64,000 nt of DNA from Oceanobacillus piezotolerans (GCF_003665065.1 NZ_RCHR01000009.1:1-64000); one strand, 5' to 3'. Counted from the first letter of the stretch, positions 24,213-33,513 are shown. Made by a program: numbers and translations. The notes: generated by a model from the sequence alone, not told the origin.

Positions 24213-24257
24213 GAATTATCATTCCTTTCCGGATAGTTAGAATTTATCATAATGAGT

Positions 24258-24272
24258 TATAGTTGTCTATAC
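24258..24272. promoter_or_regulatory. NagR operator (dre-type) between nagA and nagR
   Basis: TATAGTTGTCTATAC; the minus strand GTATAGACAACTATA fits the NagR/DasR operator pattern GTATAGACNACT. The same 15 bases occur at 26739-26753 before the PTS gene. NagR releases DNA when GlcNAc-6-P or GlcN-6-P rises. Confidence 0.75.
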
Positions 24273-24346
24273 ATCTGTAACTGTGTACAAGTTAGTCTTG
24301 CTTTGTTAAAATAGGGTAAATATTGAACTCGAAAGGGAACGCTGCG

Positions 24347-25081
24347 ATGATTAATAAGAACTCCCCAATCCCCATTTACTATCAATTAGAAGAAGAAATT
24401 AGAACCCTGATCAAACAAGAACTGAATCCTGGCGACTTGCTTCCATCTGAACGTGAATATGCCGAGAAATACGATATTAGCAGAATGACTGTCCGGCAAG
24501 CAATTAACAATTTAGTGAAGGAAGGACTCATTTATCGGCAAAAAGGCCGTGGTACTTTTATAGCTGAAAAAAAGTTCGAGCAAGATTTATCAGGATTATC
24601 CAGCTTTAGTGAAGATATGAGAAATCGCGGGTTGACTCCTTCAAATAAGTTACTCAGCTTTCAAATCATGGCAGACAATCCACGAGCGGCATCGATTCTA
24701 AAAGTCGAGCCGAATGATGAATTATATGTAATCAAACGACTAAGATTGGCAAATGAGGAACCTATTGCATTAGAAACGATTTTCACACCGAAAAAGCTGG
24801 TTGGTGAATTATCTTTAGACCATTTTAATGTGTCGTTTTACGATTATATTGAGAATACCTTAAACCTATCCATCGCCTACGGGGAGCAAACAATTGAAGC
24901 CGCTCTGGCAAAAACAGAAGAAGCTCGTGAATTGAATATCCCGCGCGGTAAACCTGTACTTGTGATGGAACGGACCAGTTATCTGAAAGATGAACAACAA
25001 ACCCCGATTGAGTATGTTAATTCTATCTATCGATCTGACAAATACAAGTTCAAAATGCAAATGAAACGTGAACAGGACTAG
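24347..25081 (+). CDS. nagR: GntR-family repressor NagR
   Basis: I start at ATG 24347 after AAAGGGA; an upstream frame extension of eight codons has no site. The 244-residue protein has an N-terminal winged helix (PIPIYYQLEEEIRTLI, LPSEREYAEKYDISRMTVRQ, GLIYRQKGRGTFIA) and a C-terminal UTRA effector domain (about 85-235, FTPKKLVGELSLDHF, PVLVMERTSYL). This is the HutC/NagR subfamily, which senses amino-sugar phosphates. Divergent nagA and convergent nagP, both with operators, support the assignment. Confidence 0.92.
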   Translation: MINKNSPIPIYYQLEEEIRTLIKQELNPGDLLPSEREYAEKYDISRMTVRQAINNLVKEGLIYRQKGRGTFIAEKKFEQDLSGLSSFSEDMRNRGLTPSNKLLSFQIMADNPRAASILKVEPNDELYVIKRLRLANEEPIALETIFTPKKLVGELSLDHFNVSFYDYIENTLNLSIAYGEQTIEAALAKTEEARELNIPRGKPVLVMERTSYLKDEQQTPIEYVNSIYRSDKYKFKMQMKREQD

Positions 25082-25111
25082 CTTTATGTTAATAAACAGG
25101 TACACCTATTC

Positions 25112-25141
25112 AAAAGGCCAGTATGCGAATACTGGCCTTTT
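25112..25141. terminator. Bidirectional terminator between nagR and nagP
   Basis: AAAAGGCCAGTAT (25112-25124), loop GCGA, ATACTGGCCTTTT (25129-25141): a 13-bp perfect stem serving both convergent genes. Confidence 0.9.
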
Positions 25142-25143
25142 AG

Positions 25144-26601
25144 TTATTTATTTCTACGTATTTTATGCACTTCATCTGCTACTGCTTGAACCTGTGTTCC
25201 AACAATAACTTGGATATTGTGAGTCCCAACGACATTGATTCCTGGAACACCAGTTGCTTTAATGCGTTCTTGGTCAACAGTTTCCATGTCTTTGACCTCA
25301 AGACGGAGACGGGTTGCACAATTATCGACAGACATGACATTTTCATCTCCGCCAAGTGCATCATAAATCTGCTCTGCCATCACGGCATATTTATCTTTGC
25401 CGGATATATTGGCTACAGGTTCAGCATTTACAACTTCTTTATCATCATCTTCACGTCCAGGAGTCTTGAAGTTAAATTTCACAATCAAGAAGCGGAATAG
25501 GAAGTAATAGATCACACCGAATACTAAACCTTGAACCATCAGCATAAGAGGCTGATTTGCTAATGGAAGCTGTGCGCTTAGTATAAAGTCAATGAGTCCT
25601 GCACTGAAACTAAACCCAGCTGTCCACCCAAACGAAGCTGCAACGAAAAGGGAAATCCCCGTTAAAACAGCATGTACGAAATAAAGAGCAGGTGCTAAGA
25701 ACATAAATGAGAATTCAAGTGGTTCCGTCACACCAGTTAAGAAGGATGCAATTGCACCCGCCATCAGCAAGGAAGCTGCTTGTTTCTTTCGTTTGGTTTT
25801 TGCTGTATGGTACATCGCGAGTGCTGCTGCAGGAACACCAAACATCATAACCGGGAAGAACCCTGCTTGGTACATTCCGGTTACCCCTTTGACACCTTCT
25901 CCAGACCAGAAGTTGCCAATATCATTAATTCCCGCAAGGTCAAACCAGAATACGTTATTCAATGCATGGTGAAGCCCAGTCGGAATTAAGATACGGTTAA
26001 AGAATCCATAAAGCCCTGCGCCAATCGCTCCTAAACCGCTGATTGCTTCACCAAAGGAAACTAATCCAGTATATACGAAAGGCCAGACATATAACATGAT
26101 CATCGAAACGGCTAACATCGCTGCCGCTGTTAATATGGGAACCAATCGTTTTCCGCTAAAGAATGCTAATGCATCTGGCAATTTCACATGACTAAAGCGA
26201 TTATATAGGGCTGCTGCAATTAAACCAGAAATAATACCAACAAACACATTTTCAATTTCATTAAAGGCCAGATTTACATTTTCTACTTCTATTTGAAGCA
26301 GGTTTGCAACATTATCAGTAGATAGAACCGTCGTAATAACGAGATAACCGACTAAACCACTTAGCGCTGCAGGTCCGTCTTTTTCCTTTGTCATACCAAT
26401 TGCAACCCCGACAGCAAACAGTATTGGAATAAAGTCTAATATCGAGTTACCGGCACTAATCAGGAATGCAGCAATAACATTTCCGGAACCCCAGCCTTCT
26501 GGGTCAATGGCATAGCCGATCCCAGTTAAGATCGCAGCTGCTGGCAATACAGCTACTGGAAGCATTAACGACTTACCGAGGTTTTGTAAATAATTCATCA
26601 T
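25144..26601 (-). CDS. nagP: PTS N-acetylglucosamine transporter EIICB
   Basis: This 485-residue PTS permease imports and phosphorylates GlcNAc. The EIIC domain (about 1-375) has many membrane segments and the glucose-family motifs [27 protein letters not shown] and [14 protein letters not shown] linker precedes the EIIB domain (about 405-485), with the phosphorylated Cys in SVDNCATRLRLEV. There is no EIIA domain, so it must borrow one, plausibly from the glucose permease in this window. AAGGAGAGG precedes the ATG pair. A NagR operator lies about 140 bases upstream. Confidence 0.92.
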   Translation of the reverse strand: MMNYLQNLGKSLMLPVAVLPAAAILTGIGYAIDPEGWGSGNVIAAFLISAGNSILDFIPILFAVGVAIGMTKEKDGPAALSGLVGYLVITTVLSTDNVANLLQIEVENVNLAFNEIENVFVGIISGLIAAALYNRFSHVKLPDALAFFSGKRLVPILTAAAMLAVSMIMLYVWPFVYTGLVSFGEAISGLGAIGAGLYGFFNRILIPTGLHHALNNVFWFDLAGINDIGNFWSGEGVKGVTGMYQAGFFPVMMFGVPAAALAMYHTAKTKRKKQAASLLMAGAIASFLTGVTEPLEFSFMFLAPALYFVHAVLTGISLFVAASFGWTAGFSFSAGLIDFILSAQLPLANQPLMLMVQGLVFGVIYYFLFRFLIVKFNFKTPGREDDDKEVVNAEPVANISGKDKYAVMAEQIYDALGGDENVMSVDNCATRLRLEVKDMETVDQERIKATGVPGINVVGTHNIQVIVGTQVQAVADEVHKIRRNK

Positions 26602-26738
26602 AGGAAAAACCTCTCCTTCTTTAATAAGTGTAAAAATATCATTTCAATTAACGAAAGATAAAAATTAGTTGTATCCGTTTTCAAATGAAATCTACTAATC
26701 TTTCCTTTTTATTACACTTAAAATATATCACCCATAAA

Positions 26739-26753
26739 TATAGTTGTCTATAC
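26739..26753. promoter_or_regulatory. NagR operator (dre-type) before nagP
   Basis: TATAGTTGTCTATAC, identical to the site at 24258. On the minus strand it extends to AGTGGTATAGACAACTAT, close to the DasR/NagR palindrome AGTGGTCTAGACCACT. Confidence 0.75.
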
Positions 26754-26783
26754 CACTATACTTATTCGGTATATTCGCAAAAG

Positions 26784-27512
26784 TCAGAAGGAGATTCTAG
26801 TTTTGTATTTTTCTAATAACCCTTGATTATGCTCTTCTGATCCATCTATATTGCCACTAATTAAAACGGGTGGTTCTAGTCCTGCTTCAGCCATACTTGC
26901 AATTACTTCTGCCATCAAAGCATTGATGATGGATACTCCTATAATTGTTGAACCGGAAGCAAAGTTTACTTTGGCCTTTTCATGAGATAACAGCGCATCA
27001 CCAACTGGTATGTGATTATCAATAGCCACGTCAGCCACTTCATGCAAGAACTTCCCACTTGGATGTCTGGAAGTTTGATTTTCGGCATATATGAAAGAGG
27101 AGATGGTAATCACAAAGGCACCCTTTTCTTTTGCAATTAATGCTGCATCGATAGGAACGGGATTTCTGCCGGAAGTGGACGTAACAATCAAGACATCCTC
27201 TTTTCGAATATCCTGTTCCTCCATAAAGCTCTTTGCATAATCTGGTTGTTTTTCCAACTCTGAAGAACGAGTCGCACCTTCATGAAGCATTAAGGGCTCG
27301 TGCAAAATAGGATGGATGGGTACTAAACCACCAGCCCGATAATACACTTCCTCGCCTATCATGTGAGAATGGCCGCACCCAAATAAGTGAACTATACCAC
27401 CATTTTGAAAGGACTTTACAATCTTTTCACTAGCTTGGGATAACTTATCTGTCTCCTTATTTTCCACGTCACTAAGAAGATCTTTCACTTTACTGAAGTA
27501 TTGATGAAGCAT
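26784..27512 (-). CDS. SIS-domain sugar isomerase-like protein
   Basis: The 242-residue protein is a UPF0309-type SIS-domain protein. A helical N-terminus is followed by the sugar-phosphate binding pattern GGIVHLFGCGHSHMIGEE and VLIVTSTSGRNPVPIDAA, with ITISSFIYAEN after it. SIS proteins bind phosphosugars; this subgroup is often near amino-sugar or PTS genes. It reads toward nagP, 182 bases away with a NagR operator in between, so it probably belongs to the amino-sugar regulon. The exact reaction is unknown. GGGGGGATTTAC precedes the ATG. Confidence 0.85.
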   Translation of the reverse strand: MLHQYFSKVKDLLSDVENKETDKLSQASEKIVKSFQNGGIVHLFGCGHSHMIGEEVYYRAGGLVPIHPILHEPLMLHEGATRSSELEKQPDYAKSFMEEQDIRKEDVLIVTSTSGRNPVPIDAALIAKEKGAFVITISSFIYAENQTSRHPSGKFLHEVADVAIDNHIPVGDALLSHEKAKVNFASGSTIIGVSIINALMAEVIASMAEAGLEPPVLISGNIDGSEEHNQGLLEKYKTRISF

Positions 27513-27850
27513 GTAAATCCCCCCGATTATTTTAGTGTCTACTGTAATTATTATCGCATAATGATGCGTTTATAGCGTAGCGATAATGAAATTTTTTATA
27601 GAGGAAAGGGAAATCATGAATCTCTGACTAGGATATTTTAGTAGACAGTTAACATTTTTAATCTCCGTGTAACTATTTTAGTAGTTTATATCAATGAAAA
27701 AACACTTACAAATGTATACCACTAAGGGAAGTACTACCTAATTTTACAGGGTTCCCCACAGTCAACAATATTAAGAACTAAATAATTCCAAAATATTCAT
27801 TAAATATCTTAATATTTCCTAAACTATCGGTAAAATTAGCCATTTTCCGA
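27513..27850. other. Gene-free upstream region
   Basis: This AT-rich gap separates two oppositely oriented genes and must hold both promoters. I see no gene or clear operator. A TTAACA at about 27656 is not repeated at the spacing of a PhoP box. Confidence 0.4.
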
Positions 27851-27880
27851 TTGATTTTTTCTATGATAAGAGTGTAATAA
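27851..27880 (+). promoter_or_regulatory. Promoter of phosphoesterase copy 1
   Basis: TTGATT (27851-27856) and TAATAA (27875-27880) are 18 bases apart. The same block, with TTGAAT, occurs at 29124-29153 before copy 2, so the promoter was duplicated with the gene. Confidence 0.45.
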
Positions 27881-27912
27881 TAATTCGTACAAGAGAAAGG
27901 GGAAAGAACTGA

Positions 27913-28857
27913 ATGAAAGTACAAGAAACTGGAAAGAAGATTTTTAGTAAACAAATGGGGTGGGGTTTACTAGCCGGATTAATAATTGCAGTTGCATTTA
28001 TGATTCCTTCTGTCACTGATGCTGCTGAAGGGATAGGAAAGCCAAAAATTGAGTTTGGAATTCTGCCAGATATTCAATATTGCGATTGTGAAGCCAACGG
28101 GACAAGATACTATCGAAATTCGATAGAAAAGCTTAAAGAAGCTTCGGAAACCCTTAATGAAGAAAATGTTGATTTTACGGTTCAAACCGGTGACTTAATT
28201 GATAGGGACCTTTCTAGTTTTTCTACGATTCTTCCTATTTTTAATACGATAAAAGGTCCGAAATACAACGTGCTGGGAAATCATGATTTTTCTGTACCAA
28301 CGGAGGAAGTAGTTGACATTCTTGGGATGCCAAATCAATATTATGATTTCAAATACAAAAATTGGCGTTTTGTCGTACTTGATACAAATGATCTAAGTTT
28401 TTATGCTAATCCGGAAGGCTCAGAGAAGTATGAGCAAGCGGAAGAAATGTATACAGCTTTAAAAGAAGCAGGTGCCAGCAATGCTCAAACTTGGAACGGT
28501 GGAATTAGCGATGAACAATTAACATGGCTTCAGGGAGTACTTGCGAAAGCAGAACAACGAAATGAAAAAGTAATTGTGTTCGCTCACCACCCCGCTTACC
28601 CGGAAAACGAACATAATGTGTGGAACGATAAGGAAGTTCGTGAAACATTAGAATCCCATAATAATGTGGTTGCTTACTTTAATGGACATAATCATGTTGG
28701 GAATTATGGATTACACAATGGCATTCATTACGTGAATCTGAAAGGAATGGTCGAAACACCTGATACAACATCATATGCAATTGTACAAGTTTATAAGGAC
28801 CGTATTGAAATTGATGGATATGGTCGTGAGCAAGACCGTGTTTTAGAGATTCAATAA
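27913..28857 (+). CDS. Secreted metallophosphoesterase (ADPRibase-Mn-like), copy 1
   Basis: The 314-residue protein has an N-terminal membrane/signal segment (about 17-38, ending VTDAAEG) and a calcineurin-like phosphoesterase domain. Metal motifs are DIQYCD (about 53), GDLID, GNHD, FAHHP and GHNH. The pattern DIQYCD plus TRYYRNSIEKL resembles Mn-dependent ADP-ribose/CDP-alcohol diphosphatases. It would act outside the cell on nucleotide or phosphoester substrates. Copy 2 follows after 330 bases. Where copy 2 reads GIMSDIQ, this copy reads GILPDIQ. ATG follows AAAGGGGAAAGAACTGA. Confidence 0.85.
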   Translation: MKVQETGKKIFSKQMGWGLLAGLIIAVAFMIPSVTDAAEGIGKPKIEFGILPDIQYCDCEANGTRYYRNSIEKLKEASETLNEENVDFTVQTGDLIDRDLSSFSTILPIFNTIKGPKYNVLGNHDFSVPTEEVVDILGMPNQYYDFKYKNWRFVVLDTNDLSFYANPEGSEKYEQAEEMYTALKEAGASNAQTWNGGISDEQLTWLQGVLAKAEQRNEKVIVFAHHPAYPENEHNVWNDKEVRETLESHNNVVAYFNGHNHVGNYGLHNGIHYVNLKGMVETPDTTSYAIVQVYKDRIEIDGYGREQDRVLEIQ

Positions 28858-28886
28858 ATAAATTGAAGATCAGTATTTTAAGTAAG

Positions 28887-28922
28887 AAGGGGATCATTCT
28901 AATATGAGAATGGTCTCCTTTT
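28887..28922 (+). terminator. GGAGATCATTCT-family terminator, copy 1
   Basis: AAGGGGATCATTCT (28887-28900) and AGAATGGTCTCCTT (28907-28920) pair with two G-U pairs, followed by TT. Near-identical stems lie at 30159, 30991 and 41341. Confidence 0.8.
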
Positions 28923-29123
28923 GACCTTTGCTGTTTTTTTATTTAAAAGAGACACAACACTTACTAGCAGAAGTTCCGGAATATACTTGAAAAGTAGGAT
29001 CTTTACATTTACTAAGTTAAAGGTCAAATTTTCGAAAACCATCATTAAGAATTGAAGAATATATAGTATCTCAGGAAGAAATCTAAAATCACCTATAATT
29101 TCGGTATAATTATCTATTTTTGT

Positions 29124-29153
29124 TTGAATTTATCTATGGTAAAAGTGTAATAA
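29124..29153 (+). promoter_or_regulatory. Promoter of phosphoesterase copy 2
   Basis: TTGAAT (29124-29129), 18 bases, TAATAA (29148-29153). This is the duplicate of the block before copy 1. Confidence 0.45.
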
Positions 29154-29185
29154 TAATTCCTACAAAAGAGAAAGTGGGAAAATAG

Positions 29186-30130
29186 ATGAAATCACAAGAC
29201 CCTACGAAGAAGATTCTAAGCAAACAAATTGGTTTGCGTTTCTTAGTTGTATTAATGATTGCAGTGACATGCATCATTCCTACTGTTACTGAAGCTGCAA
29301 AAGGAAAAGAGCAGCCAGAGATGGAGTTCGGAATTATGTCGGATATTCAATATTGTGACTGTGAACCCCTTGGGACAAGGTACTATCGGAATTCCATAGA
29401 AAAGCTTCAAGAAGCTTCAAAAACCATTAATAAAGAGAACGTTGATTTTACAATTCAAACTGGTGATTTAATCGATAGGCGCCTTTCTAGCTTTGCTACG
29501 ATTCTTCCTGTTTTTAATACGATAAAAGGTCCGAAATATCATGTACTGGGGAATCATGATTTTCCCGTAACAAGGGATGAAGTAATAGACATACTAGGGA
29601 TGCCAAACCAATATTATGACTTTCAATATAAAAATTGGCGTTATATTGTACTTGATACGAATGATTTAAGTTTATATGCGAACCCGGAAGACTCTGAGAA
29701 GTACCAGCAAGCAAAAGAAATGTATATAGCTCTAAAAGAAGCAGGTGCTAGCAATGCTAAACCGTGGAATGGCGGAATTAGCGAAGAACAATTAACATGG
29801 CTTGAAGAAGTACTTGTAAAAGCAGAAAAGCGGAATGAAAGAGTAATTGTGTTCGCCCACCATCCTGTTTACCCTGAAAAAGAATATAACGTGTGGAATG
29901 ATAAGGAAGTCCGCGAAACACTAGAATCTCATAGAAATGTAGCTGCTTACTTTAATGGGCATAATCATGCCGGGAATTATGGATTACATAATGGCATCCA
30001 TTACGTGAATCTGAAAGGTATGGTCGAAACACCTGATACAGCATCATATGCAATTGTTAAAGTGTACAACGACCGAATTGAAATCGATGGATATGGTAGA
30101 GAACAAGATCGAGTCTTAGAAATTCGTTGA
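29186..30130 (+). CDS. Secreted metallophosphoesterase (ADPRibase-Mn-like), copy 2
   Basis: The protein has the same length as copy 1 (314 residues) and aligns without gaps; about 67 differences by hand count give close to 79% identity. Changes cluster in the signal region and surface loops. The metal motifs (DIQYCD, GDLID, GNHD, FAHHP, GHNH) are intact. The promoter block and terminator type are shared with copy 1, so the whole unit was duplicated in tandem some time ago. It is expected outside the membrane, cleaving phosphoesters; the substrate is unknown. Confidence 0.85.
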   Translation: MKSQDPTKKILSKQIGLRFLVVLMIAVTCIIPTVTEAAKGKEQPEMEFGIMSDIQYCDCEPLGTRYYRNSIEKLQEASKTINKENVDFTIQTGDLIDRRLSSFATILPVFNTIKGPKYHVLGNHDFPVTRDEVIDILGMPNQYYDFQYKNWRYIVLDTNDLSLYANPEDSEKYQQAKEMYIALKEAGASNAKPWNGGISEEQLTWLEEVLVKAEKRNERVIVFAHHPVYPEKEYNVWNDKEVRETLESHRNVAAYFNGHNHAGNYGLHNGIHYVNLKGMVETPDTASYAIVKVYNDRIEIDGYGREQDRVLEIR

Positions 30131-30158
30131 TTGAGTTGAATATCTAAATTGAAGTGAG

Positions 30159-30194
30159 AAGGAGACCATTCTAATGTGAGAATGATCTCCTTTT
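30159..30194 (+). terminator. GGAGATCATTCT-family terminator, copy 2
   Basis: AAGGAGACCATTCT (30159-30172) and AGAATGATCTCCTT (30179-30192), then TT. It ends phosphoesterase copy 2. Confidence 0.85.
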
Positions 30195-30483
30195 AGTCTT
30201 ATTTTGATAATAGATTACCGCTTCATTTGAGCCAAGTATCGACATTTTTCCCTGATGGTCGATTCACGATGTTTAATTAAATAAAAATTCCTAAAATTTA
30301 TGAACATTGATCTCTTCTAGATTCTCAAAGATAAGGTATGAAATAACCTATGCGGAATAATGAGAAGAAGGTTTAAAAGTGAAACATATTTTCAATGTAA
30401 TCGTATAGGAGATATAAATGTTTGTCATATAATTGTGCTAACATAATTTGATAGAATAAGAGAATAGGGGAGAGGAGAGTCTA
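30195..30483. other. Gene-free spacer
   Basis: AT-rich DNA between two plus-strand genes. It presumably holds the promoter of the lipoprotein gene, but I could not pick one clear pair of boxes. Confidence 0.35.
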
Positions 30484-30981
30484 ATGAATAAGTACGTTAA
30501 AATCTCCATTTATATTTTGATTGTTGTATTATCAATGGCTTTGCTGGCTTCATGTGGAAACAATGAAGAGGATAAAGGCAGTGAGCAAGAAAAGGAGGAA
30601 AAAGGAAATGAAAGCAGTTTAACAGAAAGTAATCGAAACACAATTATTTCCACAGTGAAGGATTTTGTTGCAGAGCAAGAAAATCAAGTTACAATTCAAT
30701 TTCCCGAAGAAGGTCAAGACTATCAAATCGAGAAAAATGATGAACAAGAACAACTAATAATAAGTGGCTTTACCGGAAGAGCCTATGAAAACGTATATTT
30801 TGTTTCTGGCAATTTTATATTAGATGATAAGGATTATAACTTTGAAATGGTATTATCATTGGGTGATGTCGATTCTAATGAACCAACACTTATAAAGTAC
30901 AGTTCAGGAACAGATACTTATCTTAAATTAGATGAAGCACAGATCTATTTAGTCGAAGAAGACGAGTTTAAAGAACTTTAG
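30484..30981 (+). CDS. Acidic lipoprotein, 165 residues
   Basis: The signal peptide ends in lipobox LASC at about residue 24. A Lys/Glu-rich linker follows (EEDKGSEQEKEEKGNE), then a domain of about 115 residues with beta-strand character (QVTIQFPEEGQDY, YFVSGNFILDDKDY, FEMVLSLGDVD). I do not recognise a family. GGGGAGAGGAGAG precedes the ATG. It has its own GGAGATCATTCT-type terminator, so it is monocistronic and belongs by style to the neighbouring secreted-protein cluster. Confidence 0.75.
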   Translation: MNKYVKISIYILIVVLSMALLASCGNNEEDKGSEQEKEEKGNESSLTESNRNTIISTVKDFVAEQENQVTIQFPEEGQDYQIEKNDEQEQLIISGFTGRAYENVYFVSGNFILDDKDYNFEMVLSLGDVDSNEPTLIKYSSGTDTYLKLDEAQIYLVEEDEFKEL

Positions 30982-30990
30982 AAACCATGG

Positions 30991-31026
30991 AAGGAGATCA
31001 TTCTATCATTAGAATGGTCTCCTTTT
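30991..31026 (+). terminator. GGAGATCATTCT-family terminator, copy 3
   Basis: AAGGAGATCATTCT (30991-31004) and AGAATGGTCTCCTT (31011-31024), then TTT. Confidence 0.85.
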
Positions 31027-31207
31027 TGCTATTCATCTTAAACAAAGGCTGCTGTGAAGCGGATATGGAATATGAAAGATTGCAATCGACACTATTTTAA
31101 GTTAGGAAAATACTCGTACAATTCCTCACGTCTTTTTAATAGTCTATTAATACCTGCTTGATATTCACTTCTTATAATAGAATTAACAAAGGATAAGGAG
31201 TGGTTAT

Positions 31208-32071
31208 ATGAAACGAATAATGACTATTTTAGTAGGCTTATGTATCGCAATGACTGCCTTTGCTGGACCTGCACTGGCTGCTGAACAAAGTGAATTAGGG
31301 AGCGTCATCTCGAAACAGGAGCAACAAGAAGTGGTAAATGTAGCGCACCGCGGAGCATCTGGACATGCACCAGAGAACACGATGTCGGCTTTTCATAAGG
31401 GAGTTGAAATGAAGGCGGACTATATTGAAATTGATGTTCAAATGACAAAGGATGGAGAGCTTGTTGTCATTCATGACACTACTGTGGATCGTACTACAAA
31501 TGGAACGGGCGATGTAGGAGATTTAACGTTTGAAGAGATTAGAGAATTGGATGCAGGCAGCTGGTTTGGTGAAGGGTATGCAGGTGAAAAGGTTCCTACT
31601 TTTGAGGAGATATTAGATACATTTCGTGGTAAAGTTGGTATTTTAATAGAGCTGAAGGCACCAGAACTTTATCCAGGAATAGAAGAGAAAGTAGCGGATG
31701 CTTTGACTGAGAGAAATATGGAGCGCCCAAATAATGATAAAATTATTATCCAGTCATTTAACCATGAATCTATGAAAATATCAAAAGAACTTTTACCAAG
31801 TATCCCTCATGGCGTTCTTGCCGGAATGAGCTGGGCAGATGTAACGGAAGAACAGTTAGCTGAATTTGCTACTTATGCTGATTATTTCAATCCAAATATG
31901 AACATAGTGACGCATGAACTAGTTAGTAATGTTCACGAAGCAGGAATGAAAATCTTCGCGTACACTTCAAGAACACAAGAACAAGCGGACCGTTTGTTTC
32001 AATTAAATGTAGATGGAATTGTATCAGATTTCCCTGAGCATGTTTATTATCATCCGGTGAAGAATAAATAG
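31208..32071 (+). CDS. glpQ: Secreted glycerophosphodiester phosphodiesterase
   Basis: GlpQ-type enzymes cut glycerophosphodiesters to sn-glycerol-3-phosphate and an alcohol. The 287-residue protein has a cleavable signal peptide (to about ALAAEQ, residue 26). The GDPD barrel shows VAHRGASGHAPENTMSAF, EIDVQMTKDGELVVIHD with the catalytic Glu, Asp and His, VDRTTNGTG and LIELKAPE. Full length. It would act outside the cell and supply glycerol and phosphate from phospholipid or teichoic acid breakdown. The nearby phosphoesterases fit the same theme. AAGGATAAGGAGTGG precedes the ATG. Confidence 0.9.
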   Translation: MKRIMTILVGLCIAMTAFAGPALAAEQSELGSVISKQEQQEVVNVAHRGASGHAPENTMSAFHKGVEMKADYIEIDVQMTKDGELVVIHDTTVDRTTNGTGDVGDLTFEEIRELDAGSWFGEGYAGEKVPTFEEILDTFRGKVGILIELKAPELYPGIEEKVADALTERNMERPNNDKIIIQSFNHESMKISKELLPSIPHGVLAGMSWADVTEEQLAEFATYADYFNPNMNIVTHELVSNVHEAGMKIFAYTSRTQEQADRLFQLNVDGIVSDFPEHVYYHPVKNK

Positions 32072-32250
32072 GGGTTCGTTAAGGGAGTCTCTATTTAGGT
32101 ATAGCAGTACTTTTTGCAATTAGTTAGGATGAAGTTAATGAACGTGGGATATGTTTTTATTTAATACGACATTTCCTGGGAAATAGTAGAGAATTGATTG
32201 GTGGATTCGACAGAGATTCATGGTGTTTTTGTGCAAGAGAAAATGAAATT

Positions 32251-32310
32251 AAAAAAAGGACCAAAGGGCAGGCCCACGGTTCATTAGCCAATGGGCCTTA
32301 CCCTTCGTCC
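32251..32310 (-). terminator. Terminator of the beta-propeller-like lipoprotein gene
   Basis: GGAC, AAGGG and GGCCCA (32258-32276) pair with TGGGCC, CCCTT and GTCC (32292-32310) in nested helices. On the minus strand TTTTTTT follows. Confidence 0.75.
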
Positions 32311-32343
32311 ATTACTGTATTCCACATAAACCTCAATAAAACC

Positions 32344-33513
32344 TTATTGATTACTCAAAATGCTCATATGGGAAGTGTCCTCTTCATCCTCTTCACCCTC
32401 TGTTGAGTAGCCATAGGCAATCGTATTTCCGTCTAAACTAATAGTTGCCTGATCAAGTTCCTGGTTTTCTCCGAGTTCGATGGTATGGACGGTTTCTAGT
32501 TCTTCCGTCTCAAAGTCAAACAGCTTCACTTCATTTTCCTCGATGAGTGCAACATTCCCATCTGTCAGCGTATAGACTTTCTCTCCTACACCAAGTTCGA
32601 TTGATTCTTTCGTTTCCAAATCAAGAGCATGGTATGTAATATGCAGACCTTCCGCAGTGGGATCATTAATTCCATATACGAGATACTTTTCATCAGAGGT
32701 CAGCATTGTCGTCATGTAATGGTTCATAAAAAGATTGTCTGATTCAAACAGTTTTTCTGTTTCTCCAGTTGCAATATCATATGAGTAAAGCCCTTCATTC
32801 AATACAGCCGCATATACTACTGATGCATCTTTATTAAGGAAATAATTTGGGTAGTTCGGTAATTCTTCCCCAGCTTGCGCCTTTATATCTTTGATAAAGT
32901 TTAAATCGATGAATTCATTGTTGTCCACTTTCCAAATATATGTATCCACATCTTCACGATCTATATTGGTAACGGTGTGAATGTACGTTCTTGGGTCTTG
33001 AATATAGGTACCAAAATTAGGAAGCAATATATCGTCACGGTCATTTTTGGCCACGAATTCTTCTGTTTCACCCGTACTCGGGTCATATTCGATGATGGAA
33101 TACCTCTCTGTTTCGGGTGCATCCCAGTCGGTATGTGACGTGATAATATGACCTGGACCAGTCAAATAGGAAAACTGACCATAAACCTCGATGTCCAGTT
33201 CCTTCACTTCTCCATCAACCCATACATTCCGTCTTAAGGCATCACCAAAACCACCATCATTTTCTCCCCAAAGCAATGTGTCTCCATCTTCATCGAGAGA
33301 AAAGTTCATGACTGTCACTGGTCCTTCTAAATCAAAGGATTCCACCTCTTCATATCCCGCAGCTTCATCAACTTCCGTTTTCTCCTTCTGCCCTGACTCC
33401 TCGGCAGATGCATCCTCACTAACCTCATTCGGATCCTCATTGCCACATGCGGCAAGTCCGATTACTAGTAAAAATAAAATACCCACAAAATAAAATTTAA
33501 CTTTCCTCAACAT
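32344..33513 (-). CDS. Acidic lipoprotein with propeller-like repeats
   Basis: I start at the ATG of MLRKVKFYF (33513), because AAAGGGGATGAA right before it is its ribosome site; the longer frame begins inside that site. Lipobox LAAC is at about residue 23. The 389-residue protein is highly acidic. It has repeated short blades such as GDTLLWGEND, YSIIEYDPSTGETEEF, LYSYDIATGETEKLF and KLFDFETEELET, which suggest a WD40/TolB-like beta-propeller on the cell surface. The function is unknown. The ligand could be a peptide, polymer or another surface protein. Confidence 0.75.
   Translation of the reverse strand: MLRKVKFYFVGILFLLVIGLAACGNEDPNEVSEDASAEESGQKEKTEVDEAAGYEEVESFDLEGPVTVMNFSLDEDGDTLLWGENDGGFGDALRRNVWVDGEVKELDIEVYGQFSYLTGPGHIITSHTDWDAPETERYSIIEYDPSTGETEEFVAKNDRDDILLPNFGTYIQDPRTYIHTVTNIDREDVDTYIWKVDNNEFIDLNFIKDIKAQAGEELPNYPNYFLNKDASVVYAAVLNEGLYSYDIATGETEKLFESDNLFMNHYMTTMLTSDEKYLVYGINDPTAEGLHITYHALDLETKESIELGVGEKVYTLTDGNVALIEENEVKLFDFETEELETVHTIELGENQELDQATISLDGNTIAYGYSTEGEEDEEDTSHMSILSNQ

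Noticed and set aside
27650..27690. Possible PhoP box (TTAACA) before the phosphoesterase gene
   Set aside because: Only one clear hexamer; the 11-base periodic repeats needed are absent, and the site is far from the gene.
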